NCBI RefSeq assembly: GCF_949774925.1
Contig: NZ_OX458932.1
Location: forward strand, 186,001 to 250,000
Direction: 5' to 3'
DNA from: Candidatus Methylacidiphilum fumarolicum
GTDB taxonomy: Bacteria; Verrucomicrobiota; Verrucomicrobiia; Methylacidiphilales; Methylacidiphilaceae
Length of the DNA stretch: 64,000 nt
This document shows, in pieces, positions 21,806-30,167 of the stretch (positions are counted from its first letter, which is position 1; every line of letters starts with the position of its first letter). The position numbers and the translations under genes are program-made. The notes under the pieces were generated by a model. The model was not told the origin of the DNA and did not search any database. It saw only the letters and a list, made by a program, of their open reading frames with translations.

Positions 21806-21940
21806 TTGAACAAGGATAAAGATGCTGCTTCGAAGATCGTCAATGATCTATTCGGGAAAAATCCCGCGACATGGTATCATGGTAGAAAGGAAATTCAATT
21901 CTGTATCGTTTGTATAGGATATCCGGCATGCTTGATTTGA
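21806..21940 (+). CDS. Possible short leader ORF ahead of SIR2 unit
   Basis: A TTG-started frame of 44 codons, with coding-like composition (DKDAASKIVNDLFGKNPATW), ending at TGA 21938-21940. It overlaps the start of the next ORF by 13 nt in another frame. It could be a leader, or the front half of the next gene separated by a frameshift. Weak support. Confidence 0.25.
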   Translation: MNKDKDAASKIVNDLFGKNPATWYHGRKEIQFCIVCIGYPACLI

Positions 21941-22206
21941 AACTTAATCATCGCAATTACGATCTAGAGTTGATAGCGATAACGGATGCAACGTTCGCAT
22001 TTTACATTGGGATGGAAACCAGACGGGTTGCTTCAGCTGTTTTAAAAGTTATCAAAGATGCTTGTGTTCGATTTGGCATGCTGCCAAACGATTTTTATTT
22101 GCAGGCTAGCGTCGGACCAGTGTTGAAACCGATCCTCTTATCTGGATGGTGTACTCGGGAGCCTTTCGCAGTGGGCCAAATCAACGCTCTTTTAACTAAT
22201 GATTGA
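21928..22206 (+). CDS. Small ORF overlapping the SIR2-domain gene
   Basis: From ATG 21928 (AGGAT a few nt upstream) it codes 92 residues with mixed helix and strand character (MLDLKLNHRNYDLELIAITD; later ASAVLKVIKDACVRFGMLP). A TTG at 21910 would add 6 residues. It ends 8 nt inside the SIR2 gene, so the pair is likely translationally coupled. I recognise no family. It may be a partner or regulator of the SIR2 effector, or the remaining end of a larger gene. Confidence 0.5.
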   Translation: MLDLKLNHRNYDLELIAITDATFAFYIGMETRRVASAVLKVIKDACVRFGMLPNDFYLQASVGPVLKPILLSGWCTREPFAVGQINALLTND

Positions 22207-23962
22207 TCCAATCATCCCGCTTTCGCTTTTGCTTCAGGCCAATAAAGGAGCATACGCAATTTTGGTCGGCTCAGGTGTTTCTCATGCTGCCGGAATTCCG
22301 ACGGGATGGGAAATTACGTGCGATCTCATTCGCAAGGTTGCAATATCGAAAGGAGAGCAGATTGAAGGCGATCCGGGAGAATGGTATGAGCGTTCTTACA
22401 ATAAGCCGCCGGATTATTCTGATCTTCTTGAGGAGCTTGCTAAAACCCCCGATGAACGGCGAGCTTTGCTAAGCTCGTATTTTGAACCGACGAAGGAAGA
22501 GCGAGAACGAGGTCTTAAACTGCCTTCGCGAGCCCATCGCGCCATTGCGGAACTGGTGCATCTGGGATATGTACGGGTAATCCTCACCACGAATTTTGAT
22601 CGTCTACTCCAAACCGCACTCTCGGAAAGGGGAATCGAACCAACTATGATTTATACGAATGAGCAGGTATCGGGCTTCTCTTCTCTTTGGTCGGTTCGTT
22701 GTTTGGTTTGGAAGATTCACGGCGATTATCGGGATTCCCGAATTCTAAACACCGAATCGGAACTCAAGGAGTATCCCGAGGAGATCAATCGTCTCCTGGA
22801 CCGAATCCTTGGAGAATTCGGGCTTATCGTTTGTGGTTGGTCGGCAAAATGGGACATTGCCTTGCGTAAAGCGCTTGAACGATCCACAAATCATCGGTTT
22901 ACCACTTTTTGGGCTTACAAAGGCGCGCTCGAGGAGGAGGCCAGTCGACTGATTAGTCTGCGGGGGGCAACTCAGATCCCTATTTCGGATGCCGATAGTT
23001 TTTTTGAAGATCTGTTGACCAAAGTCCAGGCTGTGGAAGCTTTAGGCCGCAATCATCCCATCTTGGCAAAAGAGGAAGTCAAGCTCTACCTTGCCGAACA
23101 TCGCTATCGGATTCGGCTTCATGATTTGATTAGCCTGGAAATCCAGGAGACCAAAGAGAGAATCGTTTCTGCCAACTTTCCAACTAATTGCTCATTTGTC
23201 GCCGGGGAGTACTGCAGACGGAGGAAAGCGTACCAAACGATGAGCGATTCTCTACTCTCTATGCTCCTGCCGCTTGCCTATCACGATCCCGGACAACACA
23301 CGAAGCTCTTGATTCGAGCGATTGAGAGCCTTGGTCCGTTGTCGTTGATGAGCATTGCCTATTCCTCCGAATACGAGCTGCTCCGTTTTTATCCAGCACT
23401 CCGCTGTTTTTATGGAGCTGGCTTGGCTGCGCTCGCTAACCAGCGTTGGAAGAATCTAGTTGCTCTGCTTTGTCACGCCGAATGTACGGATACAACCCAG
23501 TTAAAAAAAATTCCGGCGGTTGGCCTTTTGAACCCTAAACGAGTTTTGGAAGAGTGGAATGCAAGGAATACATTAGAAAGAGAATCCCAAGTGAAGGCGC
23601 CGGGCAGCGAGTTTCTTTTTAAAGAGATGCAGCCGGCATTACTGGAGTATGTGGCAGAGGAGAACTATGAGGAAGTCTTTGACCGCTTTGAACATCTCCT
23701 TTCCTTTAAGTATTTAGATTTTGTGAATTTGGGTCGAATCGAAGAAAACAACGTTCCCTTCGGACGTTACCTGCGACGAATTGATATCAATAGAACAGAC
23801 GCTGTGAACTCAGAAATTTTTAAGCCGGAAGAAGTTCTTCCTAAAAAAGTGGTCGAACGATTCAAGTTCACCGAAAGTTGGGATAGATTTTACCAGCTGT
23901 GGTTGGCCCATCGGAACCTGGCGTTCCGTGAAGCGTGCTACCCCAGGAGGAGTGCGAATTGA
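22199..23962 (+). CDS. SIR2-domain protein, candidate antiphage NADase effector
   Basis: A 587-residue protein. The N-terminal about 280 residues form a SIR2-like NAD-binding domain: GSGVSHAAGIP at 24-34 (the GAG-x-S-x-x-x-GIP loop), TTNFD at 130-134 (equivalent of TQNID, with the catalytic Asn), KIHGD at 172-176 (catalytic His), and CGWSAKWD at 212-219. Proteins of this SIR2 type in defence islands degrade NAD+ when infection is sensed (ThsA, DSR and related systems). The C-terminal about 300 residues, probably the sensing part, match no domain I can name. It follows and overlaps a small ORF by 8 nt, with type I RM and Mrr genes nearby. The defence role is inferred from domain and neighbourhood. 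Confidence 0.8.
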   Translation: MIDPIIPLSLLLQANKGAYAILVGSGVSHAAGIPTGWEITCDLIRKVAISKGEQIEGDPGEWYERSYNKPPDYSDLLEELAKTPDERRALLSSYFEPTKEERERGLKLPSRAHRAIAELVHLGYVRVILTTNFDRLLQTALSERGIEPTMIYTNEQVSGFSSLWSVRCLVWKIHGDYRDSRILNTESELKEYPEEINRLLDRILGEFGLIVCGWSAKWDIALRKALERSTNHRFTTFWAYKGALEEEASRLISLRGATQIPISDADSFFEDLLTKVQAVEALGRNHPILAKEEVKLYLAEHRYRIRLHDLISLEIQETKERIVSANFPTNCSFVAGEYCRRRKAYQTMSDSLLSMLLPLAYHDPGQHTKLLIRAIESLGPLSLMSIAYSSEYELLRFYPALRCFYGAGLAALANQRWKNLVALLCHAECTDTTQLKKIPAVGLLNPKRVLEEWNARNTLERESQVKAPGSEFLFKEMQPALLEYVAEENYEEVFDRFEHLLSFKYLDFVNLGRIEENNVPFGRYLRRIDINRTDAVNSEIFKPEEVLPKKVVERFKFTESWDRFYQLWLAHRNLAFREACYPRRSAN

Positions 23963-24467
23963 TTTTTAGAACTCATAGGAACATAATTGCTGCCACATTT
24001 TAACAGGATGGGGGTGAACGTGGTGGTTATGCGACTTTTGAAGGGTTGATGTTTGTTGTAAGGCTACTCGTAACGATACGTAGGAACTTGAGAGTTATAA
24101 TCTATTGAAGCGATGAATAAGAAGGGGAGAGTCTAATTTTCCATTAATCCAATTTTCGGCGAAAAGTAATACTGTTGCACTAAAACAGCCGTCATTCTTT
24201 TATGGCAACGAAATAGCCTGATCTAGCAAAATCCAGAAAAAAGAACATATTCTGAGTCGATTGATCCAATTCTCCGGTGGCTTTAGAGTGTGCATTAGGC
24301 AATTTACCAAAGCCTTACTCACATCTTGAATAGCAATTTTACTCTATCTATGCGCACCGCACCCTTTCGGGGAAATGTGTTTGTAGAGCGCACCCACGTT
24401 GAGTAATCACTTGTGCAAACTTACTTATTAATAGTTTGTGTTATAGCGACTTAAGGGTTCAGCCACT
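23963..24467. other. Intergenic stretch without supported gene
   Basis: About 500 bp between the SIR2 gene and the decayed membrane module. I see no supported frame, terminator or repeat. It marks the right edge of the island. Confidence 0.4.
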
Positions 24468-24660
24468 TGTCTAGGCTATTTCACCATAAATAGATTGAAA
24501 GTGAAAAAATAAATAATTCTTTCTGTTTCTTTTTGACAGACCATTTTTAGTGATGAAAACAGAGGTGGTTATTTCAAAAAATACGATCGAATGCTTTATA
24601 GTTTCTCTAGATCAGTCAAAACCAATAGTCTTTATTTGCGGCTATCCTATAAAGGAAACC

Positions 24661-25192
24661 ATGAACGATGATAGCGTAAACCGTTTTTCCATAGAGGATC
24701 TGAATATTAAAGTTTAACAGGCTCAAGAAAATGTTTCTTGATCTAGAAAGAGGAAAAAAAGGAATTGAGCGGCAAAAAAACAACTCGAAGAATTACGGGA
24801 AAAAAAGGACCTATGAAGAAGACCATAAAACAGATGCTGACTTACTACTCAGAGGGTTACTTCTTCATGAGAGACAAGCAGGAGAACTGAAAAGAGAACT
24901 AGAGGAGATCGAATCCATCCATTCTTAATTTAGTGATCAGCTAAAAACTATAGAATAGATTCAGCCAGCAACTTGGGATCCTGCAAAACTAGAAGATGAG
25001 TTGAATAAGGCTCTTGTGATTGTTGAACAAGCAAAAACTGTGTATTCACAATATCGGAATAAAACAAGTGGTGTTACCGAAAAGATTTCAAATGAAGAAG
25101 AAATCAAATAGGAGGAATAGGTTCTTTTTCGCTTTTGTAACGAGGTTTGACTGGATTTGCTTATTTTTTGCCACTGATTGTGCTCCTGTTAG
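24661..25192 (+). pseudogene. Broken paralogue of the coiled-coil membrane protein, 5' part
   Basis: Aligns along its length with the intact gene at 10808-11374, beginning with ATG in place of GTG. It has an early in-frame stop (CAA to TAA at the KVQQAQ site), further TAA and TAG stops (at SIHS-stop and after EEIK) and frameshifts in the Lys/Arg-rich part. The last piece, coding the membrane helix, is cut at 25192 by the IS; the remainder continues at 27115. Confidence 0.85.
25189..25192 (+). repeat. Target-site duplication TTAG, left
   Basis: TTAG immediately before the left inverted repeat. The same 4 bp follow the right inverted repeat at 27115-27118. Removing the IS and one TTAG restores alignment with the intact module (CTCCTGTTAGCCGGCTTGG here against GTCCTGTTGGCTGGTATGG). 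Confidence 0.85.
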
Positions 25193-27114
25193 CCCATGTT
25201 TGGTGAAAATGGGCTAATTTTGGGGGTGCTCCAGGGGAGAGGAAGCGATTTTTGCAAAAACATAGTGCTACATTGTGAATAACTATTTTTAAGTTATTGT
25301 TCTATTATTCTTGCATTCGTTGGCGTTTTGAAATAATGTCTCTTTATGTTTTTGCGGATCGTGCCGATTCGGCGGCCAAGCGGGAAGGTGGACCAGTATG
25401 TTCGGCTGGTGGAGAGCTACTACGATCGAGGGAAGATTAAGCAGCGGACGATTGCCAATCTGGGGCGGAAGGAGCTTTTGGCTCCGCATGTGGACCGGCT
25501 TGTGGAGCTTCTGAGAGGAGAGCCGCCGAAGACGACGGGAAGCTGGAAGGCAAAATCGGCGGCAGTTTGGGGACCGACCTTGGTGGCGAGGGCTCTTTGG
25601 GAGGAGTTAGGGTTTCCGGAGCTTTTGGAGGCATCTGGTAAGAGGCCGCAAGCTGTTTCTCTTGAGGAGAGAGCGTTTGTTTTGGTGGCTCATCGGCTGA
25701 TTTGTCCAGGAAGCGAACATGCCTTAGCCCAGTGGTTAGAGACGGATTATGTAGCCGATTGGAGGGGGGAACGGATTCTGCCGATATGGAAGGAAAATGG
25801 TCGGGTGCGGGTGGACCATCGGTTTCTTTGGCCTTGGTATCGAACGCTGGATGAGCTGATTCAACGGAAGGAAGAGCTGGAAGAGGGGCTTTTTAGTCGG
25901 CTGCGAGATCTTTTTTCCCTCCAGCCTGAGAGGGTCTTCTACGACTTGACTTCCACCTATTTCGAAGGGGAAGGGCCAGAGGAGCTAGCTCAATTTGGGT
26001 ACAGTCGGGACCGGCGGGAAGGCAATCGGCAGATTCTTTTGGGGGTCGTGATGGTGAATGGTTGGCCGATTGCCCACCATGTGTTTCGAGGCAATCTTAA
26101 GGATGGAGAGACGGTACAGAGGGTGGTGGAGGATTTAGAGAAGCGTTTTGGGCTTCAGCGGGTGGTTTTTGTGGGGGACCGGGGGATGGTGAGCACGGCC
26201 AACTTGGGTTTTCTCTGGAGTCAGAGCCATGGGTTTTTGGTGGGACTTCGGCGGCGGAGAAGCCCGGAGGTCCTAGAGTATCTTTGCCAGGCGCAAGCGG
26301 GCTGCTGGCAGCCTTGTGCTTCGGGAAGTAACGACCGGGTTTGCGAAGTTCCGGGACGTCTCCCGGGGCAGCGGATCTTTGTGGTGGAGAGTGCCGAGCG
26401 GCTCGCCTACGAGCAAGCGATGCGGGAGGCAGCGGTCTCGAAGATTCGGGAAGAGCTGGAGAAGCTGGCGAAGCGGGTGGAAAAAGGAGAGCTTCGAGAT
26501 CCTGAGAAAATCGGAGCTGCTGCCGGGCGCATCCTCTCGGCCCATCATGGGCATCGCTACTTCCGCTGGAGTCTTTCTTCCGGTCGCTTCGAGTTTTCTC
26601 AAGAGCCCTTGGAAGAGGAGAAGCTTTTGGAAGGCAAGTACCTCATTTTGACAGAAGAAAAACATCTCTCCGCGGTAGAGGCCGTAGGTGCCTACAAGGA
26701 GCTTAGCCAAGTGGAACGGGCCTTTCGGAAGCTAAAGGATGTCCTAGAGATGCGTCCGATCTATCACCATGATCCCCAGCGGGTCCAGGCCCATGTCTTT
26801 GTTGCCGCCTTGGCCTTCTTGCTTGACCGACTCTTGGAGAAAAAGCTAAAGCTAGCCAAGCTTCCCTTTTCCACCGAAGAGGCCTTGACTCACCTCCGGA
26901 CCGTCCACGTCGTCGAGGCAGATGTTGGAGGCACCAAACACCGCGGGGTCACGGCAGGAAACCGACAGGCGCGTCAGATCCTTTCCGGCCTGAAAATCAG
27001 CTCCTTAGAGCCTTGGAAACTCAAAAAAAGAACCTCTAAAACCCCCACATAGTGACACATTGAAAAAAGGACCATTGATAATCAATAACTTACGAAAATT
27101 TCACCAAACATGGG
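25193..27114 (+). mobile_element. Complete insertion sequence, IS1634-like, 1922 bp
   Basis: Bounded by inverted repeats that share a perfect 16-bp core, CCCATGTTTGGTGAAA at 25193-25208 and its complement at 27099-27114, with TTAG on each side. It holds one transposase gene. The element interrupts the broken membrane-protein gene. A 391-bp deletion derivative with related ends lies at 32678-33068. Confidence 0.9.
25346..27052 (+). CDS. DDE transposase, IS1634-like (IS4 superfamily)
   Basis: A 568-residue transposase with the family opening (QYVRLVESYYDRGKIKQRTI, then LAPHVDRLVELL). The likely catalytic triad is D in FYDLTSTYFEG near residue 200, D in VFVGDRGM near 278, and E in ELSQVERAFRKLKDVLE near 452, the last within the Y-(2)-R-(3)-E-(6)-K-like region typical of the IS4 group. 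The frame is intact, so the element may be active. The start could be the ATG at 25346 or a nearby alternative. The family name is from memory of the protein pattern; the 4-bp duplication is shorter than I expect for IS1634. Confidence 0.85.
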   Translation: MFLRIVPIRRPSGKVDQYVRLVESYYDRGKIKQRTIANLGRKELLAPHVDRLVELLRGEPPKTTGSWKAKSAAVWGPTLVARALWEELGFPELLEASGKRPQAVSLEERAFVLVAHRLICPGSEHALAQWLETDYVADWRGERILPIWKENGRVRVDHRFLWPWYRTLDELIQRKEELEEGLFSRLRDLFSLQPERVFYDLTSTYFEGEGPEELAQFGYSRDRREGNRQILLGVVMVNGWPIAHHVFRGNLKDGETVQRVVEDLEKRFGLQRVVFVGDRGMVSTANLGFLWSQSHGFLVGLRRRRSPEVLEYLCQAQAGCWQPCASGSNDRVCEVPGRLPGQRIFVVESAERLAYEQAMREAAVSKIREELEKLAKRVEKGELRDPEKIGAAAGRILSAHHGHRYFRWSLSSGRFEFSQEPLEEEKLLEGKYLILTEEKHLSAVEAVGAYKELSQVERAFRKLKDVLEMRPIYHHDPQRVQAHVFVAALAFLLDRLLEKKLKLAKLPFSTEEALTHLRTVHVVEADVGGTKHRGVTAGNRQARQILSGLKISSLEPWKLKKRTSKTPT

Positions 27115-27335
27115 TTAGCCGGCTTGGTGATATAGATTTTCAAGAAACAGTTGCATTTGTTAAATATATGGGAAAAGACGAAGAAGAATTCAAAGAATAT
27201 CTCTTAAGATCCGAACTTCGTGTAGCTACCTTTCCCATAGCGCTCAAAAAAAGGAAAATAGACATAATTTTTTCCTGATCGTTTTTTTGTGTTTGATCCT
27301 TTTCCCCCTCTGGCTTCGTCTGGATCTATCTCTAG
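27115..27335 (+). pseudogene. Broken end of the membrane module (second small gene)
   Basis: After the TTAG duplication comes the tail of the coiled-coil pseudogene. The paralogue of the 58-residue gene then begins at ATG 27168 (GKDEEEFKEYLLRSELR). A deletion in the T-run at the start of the membrane helix shifts the frame to a stop at 27276-27278. Nucleotide similarity to the intact gene goes on to TAG 27333-27335. Confidence 0.75.
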
Positions 27336-27362
27336 AATCGAAGAGACTATTCCATTAAATTA

Positions 27363-27382
27363 AGTGCTAAAAGCTTAGCACT
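27363..27382 (-). terminator. Hairpin downstream of phoU
   Basis: AGTGCTAA, 4-nt loop AAGC, TTAGCACT: a perfect 8-bp stem. On the - strand it lies about 110 bp past the phoU stop and is followed by an AT-rich tail (TTAATTT). A weak terminator is possible. Confidence 0.3.
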
Positions 27383-27494
27383 AAAAAACCCTCTTTTAAA
27401 TTGTTTACCAAGAGAGAGAAGCCATGCTAAGCAATCCTCCAACAAGCCTATTGAAGTGCAAAAAGATACTCTTTATATCCTAAGATCTTTGTAA

Positions 27495-28172
27495 TTAAGG
27501 GCTTCCATCGATGACTTTTTTAACGTTGATGAGACTGGTTTTGTGTCGAATATCTTTTGCTCGGTAAAGGTAATAGACTTCTTCTGCTATATTTTTGGCG
27601 TGATCAGCCGCTCGTTCTATGGCTCTTGAAACTAGCATAAGATTAAGACCTTGAGGAATAGCATCTGGATCTTCCCTCATAATTTTTACTAGGCAACCAA
27701 AAAGTTCTTTGTTCATCCTATCAACAATTTTGTCTTCTCTAACCACACTTAATGTCTCCTTTGGATTGCCAGTAATGAAGCTATCGATAGCTTCCTGATA
27801 CATTTTTCTTGTGATTTCAGCCATTTTTTCAATGTTGAAATAAGATTTTAAGGGAGGTTTCTCGTTCAATTGAAGAGCGATTCGAGAAATTGTAACGGCT
27901 TGATCTCCAATTCGCTCAAGATCGCTAGAAATTTTGGAGGCGACAAGGGCTAATCGACAATCGATGGCTACAGGGCTATGAGTAGCGATAAAAGTGATAA
28001 TTTGATCGTCAATTTTGACTTCCAAAGAATCGAGATCTTCATCTCCTTTAATGACGTTTTTTGCTAATTCATCATTACGCTCGATCAATGCTTTGAGTGC
28101 TAATTGAAGACTGCGGGCAGCTATGCTAGCCATCAAAAGAAGAGTTTCGCGGATCTGCTCAATAGTTATCAT
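27495..28172 (-). CDS. phoU: PhoU-type phosphate transport regulator
   Basis: A 225-residue, all-helical protein with the two PhoU repeats. Each carries the E/D-rich metal-binding motif, seen as KVIKGDEDLDSLEVKIDDQ near residue 40 and the VREDKIVDRMNKEL region near 145, and each is followed by the family pattern RIGDQAVTIS and RAADHAKNIAEEVYYL. PhoU links the Pst phosphate transporter to the PhoR kinase and keeps the Pho regulon off when phosphate is plentiful. No pst or phoBR genes are adjacent, so it sits apart from its usual operon. Confidence 0.93.
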   Translation of the reverse strand: MITIEQIRETLLLMASIAARSLQLALKALIERNDELAKNVIKGDEDLDSLEVKIDDQIITFIATHSPVAIDCRLALVASKISSDLERIGDQAVTISRIALQLNEKPPLKSYFNIEKMAEITRKMYQEAIDSFITGNPKETLSVVREDKIVDRMNKELFGCLVKIMREDPDAIPQGLNLMLVSRAIERAADHAKNIAEEVYYLYRAKDIRHKTSLINVKKVIDGSP

Positions 28173-28339
28173 GCTTAGCTTTTGGATAGAGTAATTGCTT
28201 TTTCAAGGTTTGGTTGCTATTTTTCTTACTAATAGAAATTACTATTAAAAATAGAGAAGTGTTAAAAAAAGGATGTAAATATTTTTTGAATATTTTGTAA
28301 TTTTTTTTTATTCAATTTATTTTCACTTAAAAAGTCACG

Positions 28340-28891
28340 GTGACTGAGAATAATCCTTTTCCGATCGTCCTTGATCGACTCATCTTAAGACCATTGGAAG
28401 CTAGTGACGAAGAAAGGGTTGTCCAGCTAGCTGGTGATCCTGATTCTTCTTGGGGAACCAGATCGATAACTTATCCAGACAGTGTCGATCGAGCGGCCTC
28501 CTGGCTAAGAGAGCATATGGATATGATGAAAAAGGGTGAAAGTTTAAGTCTAGCTATAATTTTAAAGAAAAATCTTACATTGATAGGTGCCGTGATCCTT
28601 TTTTATGAACTACGTCATGAGCGTGCTGAAATTGGTTGTTGGATTGCAAAATCGTATTGGTCTAAAGGCTATGGCACGGAAGCCTGTCGGGCGGTATTAC
28701 ATTACGCATTTAATGTCTTAAAACTCAATAAAATTTCTGCCTACTGTTTAGCTAGAAATATAGCTTCCTTAAGGCTGATTGAGAAGTTGGGGATGAAGTT
28801 TGAAGGATGCTTACGGAAGCATTTGAAAGTTAGAGGAATTTTTGAAGATCTTCTGGTTTATGGGCTTTTATCCGAAGAGAGGAAGGAATAA
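28340..28891 (+). CDS. GNAT acetyltransferase, RimJ/RimL-like
   Basis: A 183-residue GNAT-fold protein with the RimJ/RimL-type order: LDRLILRPLEASDEERVVQL at the start, a central strand EIGCWIAKSYWSKGYGTEA, where the acetyl-CoA loop is KGYGTEA, and the C-terminal NIASLRLIEKLGMKFEG signature. Relatives acetylate protein N-termini or small amines; the substrate is unknown. The start is a GTG at 28340, with the family N-terminus beginning about 10 residues in. It stands alone and divergent from phoU. Confidence 0.88.
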   Translation: MTENNPFPIVLDRLILRPLEASDEERVVQLAGDPDSSWGTRSITYPDSVDRAASWLREHMDMMKKGESLSLAIILKKNLTLIGAVILFYELRHERAEIGCWIAKSYWSKGYGTEACRAVLHYAFNVLKLNKISAYCLARNIASLRLIEKLGMKFEGCLRKHLKVRGIFEDLLVYGLLSEERKE

Positions 28892-28976
28892 TTAAGCCTT
28901 TGCTCTCTATGTTCCTGGCGTTCCGTCAGACTTGCTCATTTCTGCTCGTCAACCGAAACAAAGATGACTTCTAGAT

Positions 28977-29165
28977 TCATCGAGGCCGCTTCACCGCTAT
29001 CTTGCGGCGACGGTCAAAGTCTTCCTCTTCCCAGGCTTCACATTCGCTAGAACTAGCCGTAAAGACGCTTAAGGCAGCCAAGCCATACGCCAGGAGATTC
29101 CTGACCGCATTCACGTCCCGGTCCTAGCGTGTTCCATAGTCCGGGCAGGTCCACTGTCCCCCCTA
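28977..29165 (-). pseudogene. tnpB C-terminal fragment
   Basis: Read leftward this gives a TnpB tail: TCPDYG (the second half of the CPxCG zinc ribbon, Cys changed to Tyr), a stop codon, then DRDVNAVRNLLAYGLAAL, the hallmark RuvC-III segment of TnpB. The rest of tnpB is missing. It is the left part of a decayed IS605 whose tnpA remains follow on the + strand. Confidence 0.8.
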
Positions 29166-29553
29166 CACCATTCCGCCTGGTATTTCAGTTGTCACCGGAA
29201 TTCGAAAACACTCCTGCCAGAAATGGATCGGGGGAGGAGAGGGCTTTTTCAGCATCCCGGCCCCATTCACCTCTTCGATGACAATGGGATGAAACCATCT
29301 GGTGAGGCTGGAGAGAAGCTTGTGCTAAGGGGTCTATCGAATATTGGCGATGCAAGCAAAGAGCTTTGTGAGCTTGGCTCTTGTCTTTTTTGCATTCTTA
29401 GATACAAATAACTGTGTCTCTTTGTGAGCCAGAGGATTGCTTACCAACCCGAGCTGGAAGCGGGGGGAAAACCCTGGCTTTTTGTCTTGTCGGGCGTGCA
29501 GGAACTGAAAGACAAGACCTAGCCTCTTGCGGGAAACCTGAGCCGATTAAGCA
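29166..29553. other. Unrecognised part of the IS605 remnant
   Basis: About 390 bp between the tnpB and tnpA fragments. In an intact IS605 this would hold the front of tnpB and the divergent promoters. I see no protein match; the short + frame at 29223-29411 has no support. Confidence 0.35.
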
Positions 29554-30141
29554 ATGATCGAGGAGAGAAGCACGCTGCGGGAGTGGAATTCGGTAAGACA
29601 ATCGGTACTACTCGGTAAAATCAATGCTTCGCTTTTCCTCTTTCCCGGCTCTCCTCCGTTCCTCAAATGTTCAAAAGGGTTGAATGCCTCAGCTAGTCTT
29701 ATAAAGCTTATCCTAGACGGTATTGGAAGGATAGATCCTGGAAATTCACTGGAAAGGATGGGTAGACAGTTGCTAGAGTTCAATGGAGAATCGGATCCTT
29801 TTCACTTGCTGCTTGGTTTGCCATCAAATCTTGTACTCAGCTGCTTCGTGAAGAGTTTTAATACAACTCCTTATCGCTTTCTTCGCAGAGAGTTTGCATC
29901 AACGATCACCCGTGTCCATCGCCATAAGCCAGTTCCTTGGGGCCGTGCCTACTTCTTTCTCAAGCGATGGAAAGCCTCATTGACTTTCGTCAAACAAGAC
30001 ATCGAAGAGCAAGAGATATCAGAAGAGAATGGCTTTCTCTACCTAACTAGCCAAGGGCTCTGGCTAAAGCACTGGCTGCCAGAGAGGATAGAATCTCACA
30101 GTACAAAAAAGTTATTCTTCTGCTGCAAATTAACGCAATAG
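29554..30141 (+). pseudogene. Degraded IS200/IS605 tnpA (Y1 transposase)
   Basis: Within this 195-codon frame, about residues 65-155 resemble TnpA: LLEFNGESDPFHLLLGLP stands where functional enzymes have the DHVHLL HUH motif. SCFVKSFNTTPYRFLRREF matches the following helix, and WGRAYFFLKRW plus VKQDIEEQE matches the catalytic helix region. The first HUH histidine is Pro-Phe here, and the catalytic Tyr of KQYIE is Asp. The N-terminal part does not match. The enzyme is dead. Opposite orientation to the tnpB fragment is the IS605 arrangement. Confidence 0.75.
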
Positions 30142-30167
30142 AGGGGTTGTGTTAGCTTTAACTAACT

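Larger units (their letters stand above)
24468..27335 (+). repeat. Right direct repeat: decayed membrane module split by an IS
   Basis: Second copy of 10610-11590, same orientation. It contains the degenerate promoter (TTGACA at 24533-24538), the broken coiled-coil gene (24661-25192), a 1.9-kb IS (25193-27114), then the rest of that gene and the broken small gene. Confidence 0.75.

Noticed and set aside
29223-29411. 62-codon + strand ORF
   Set aside because: It sits inside the decayed IS605 and has no family pattern.
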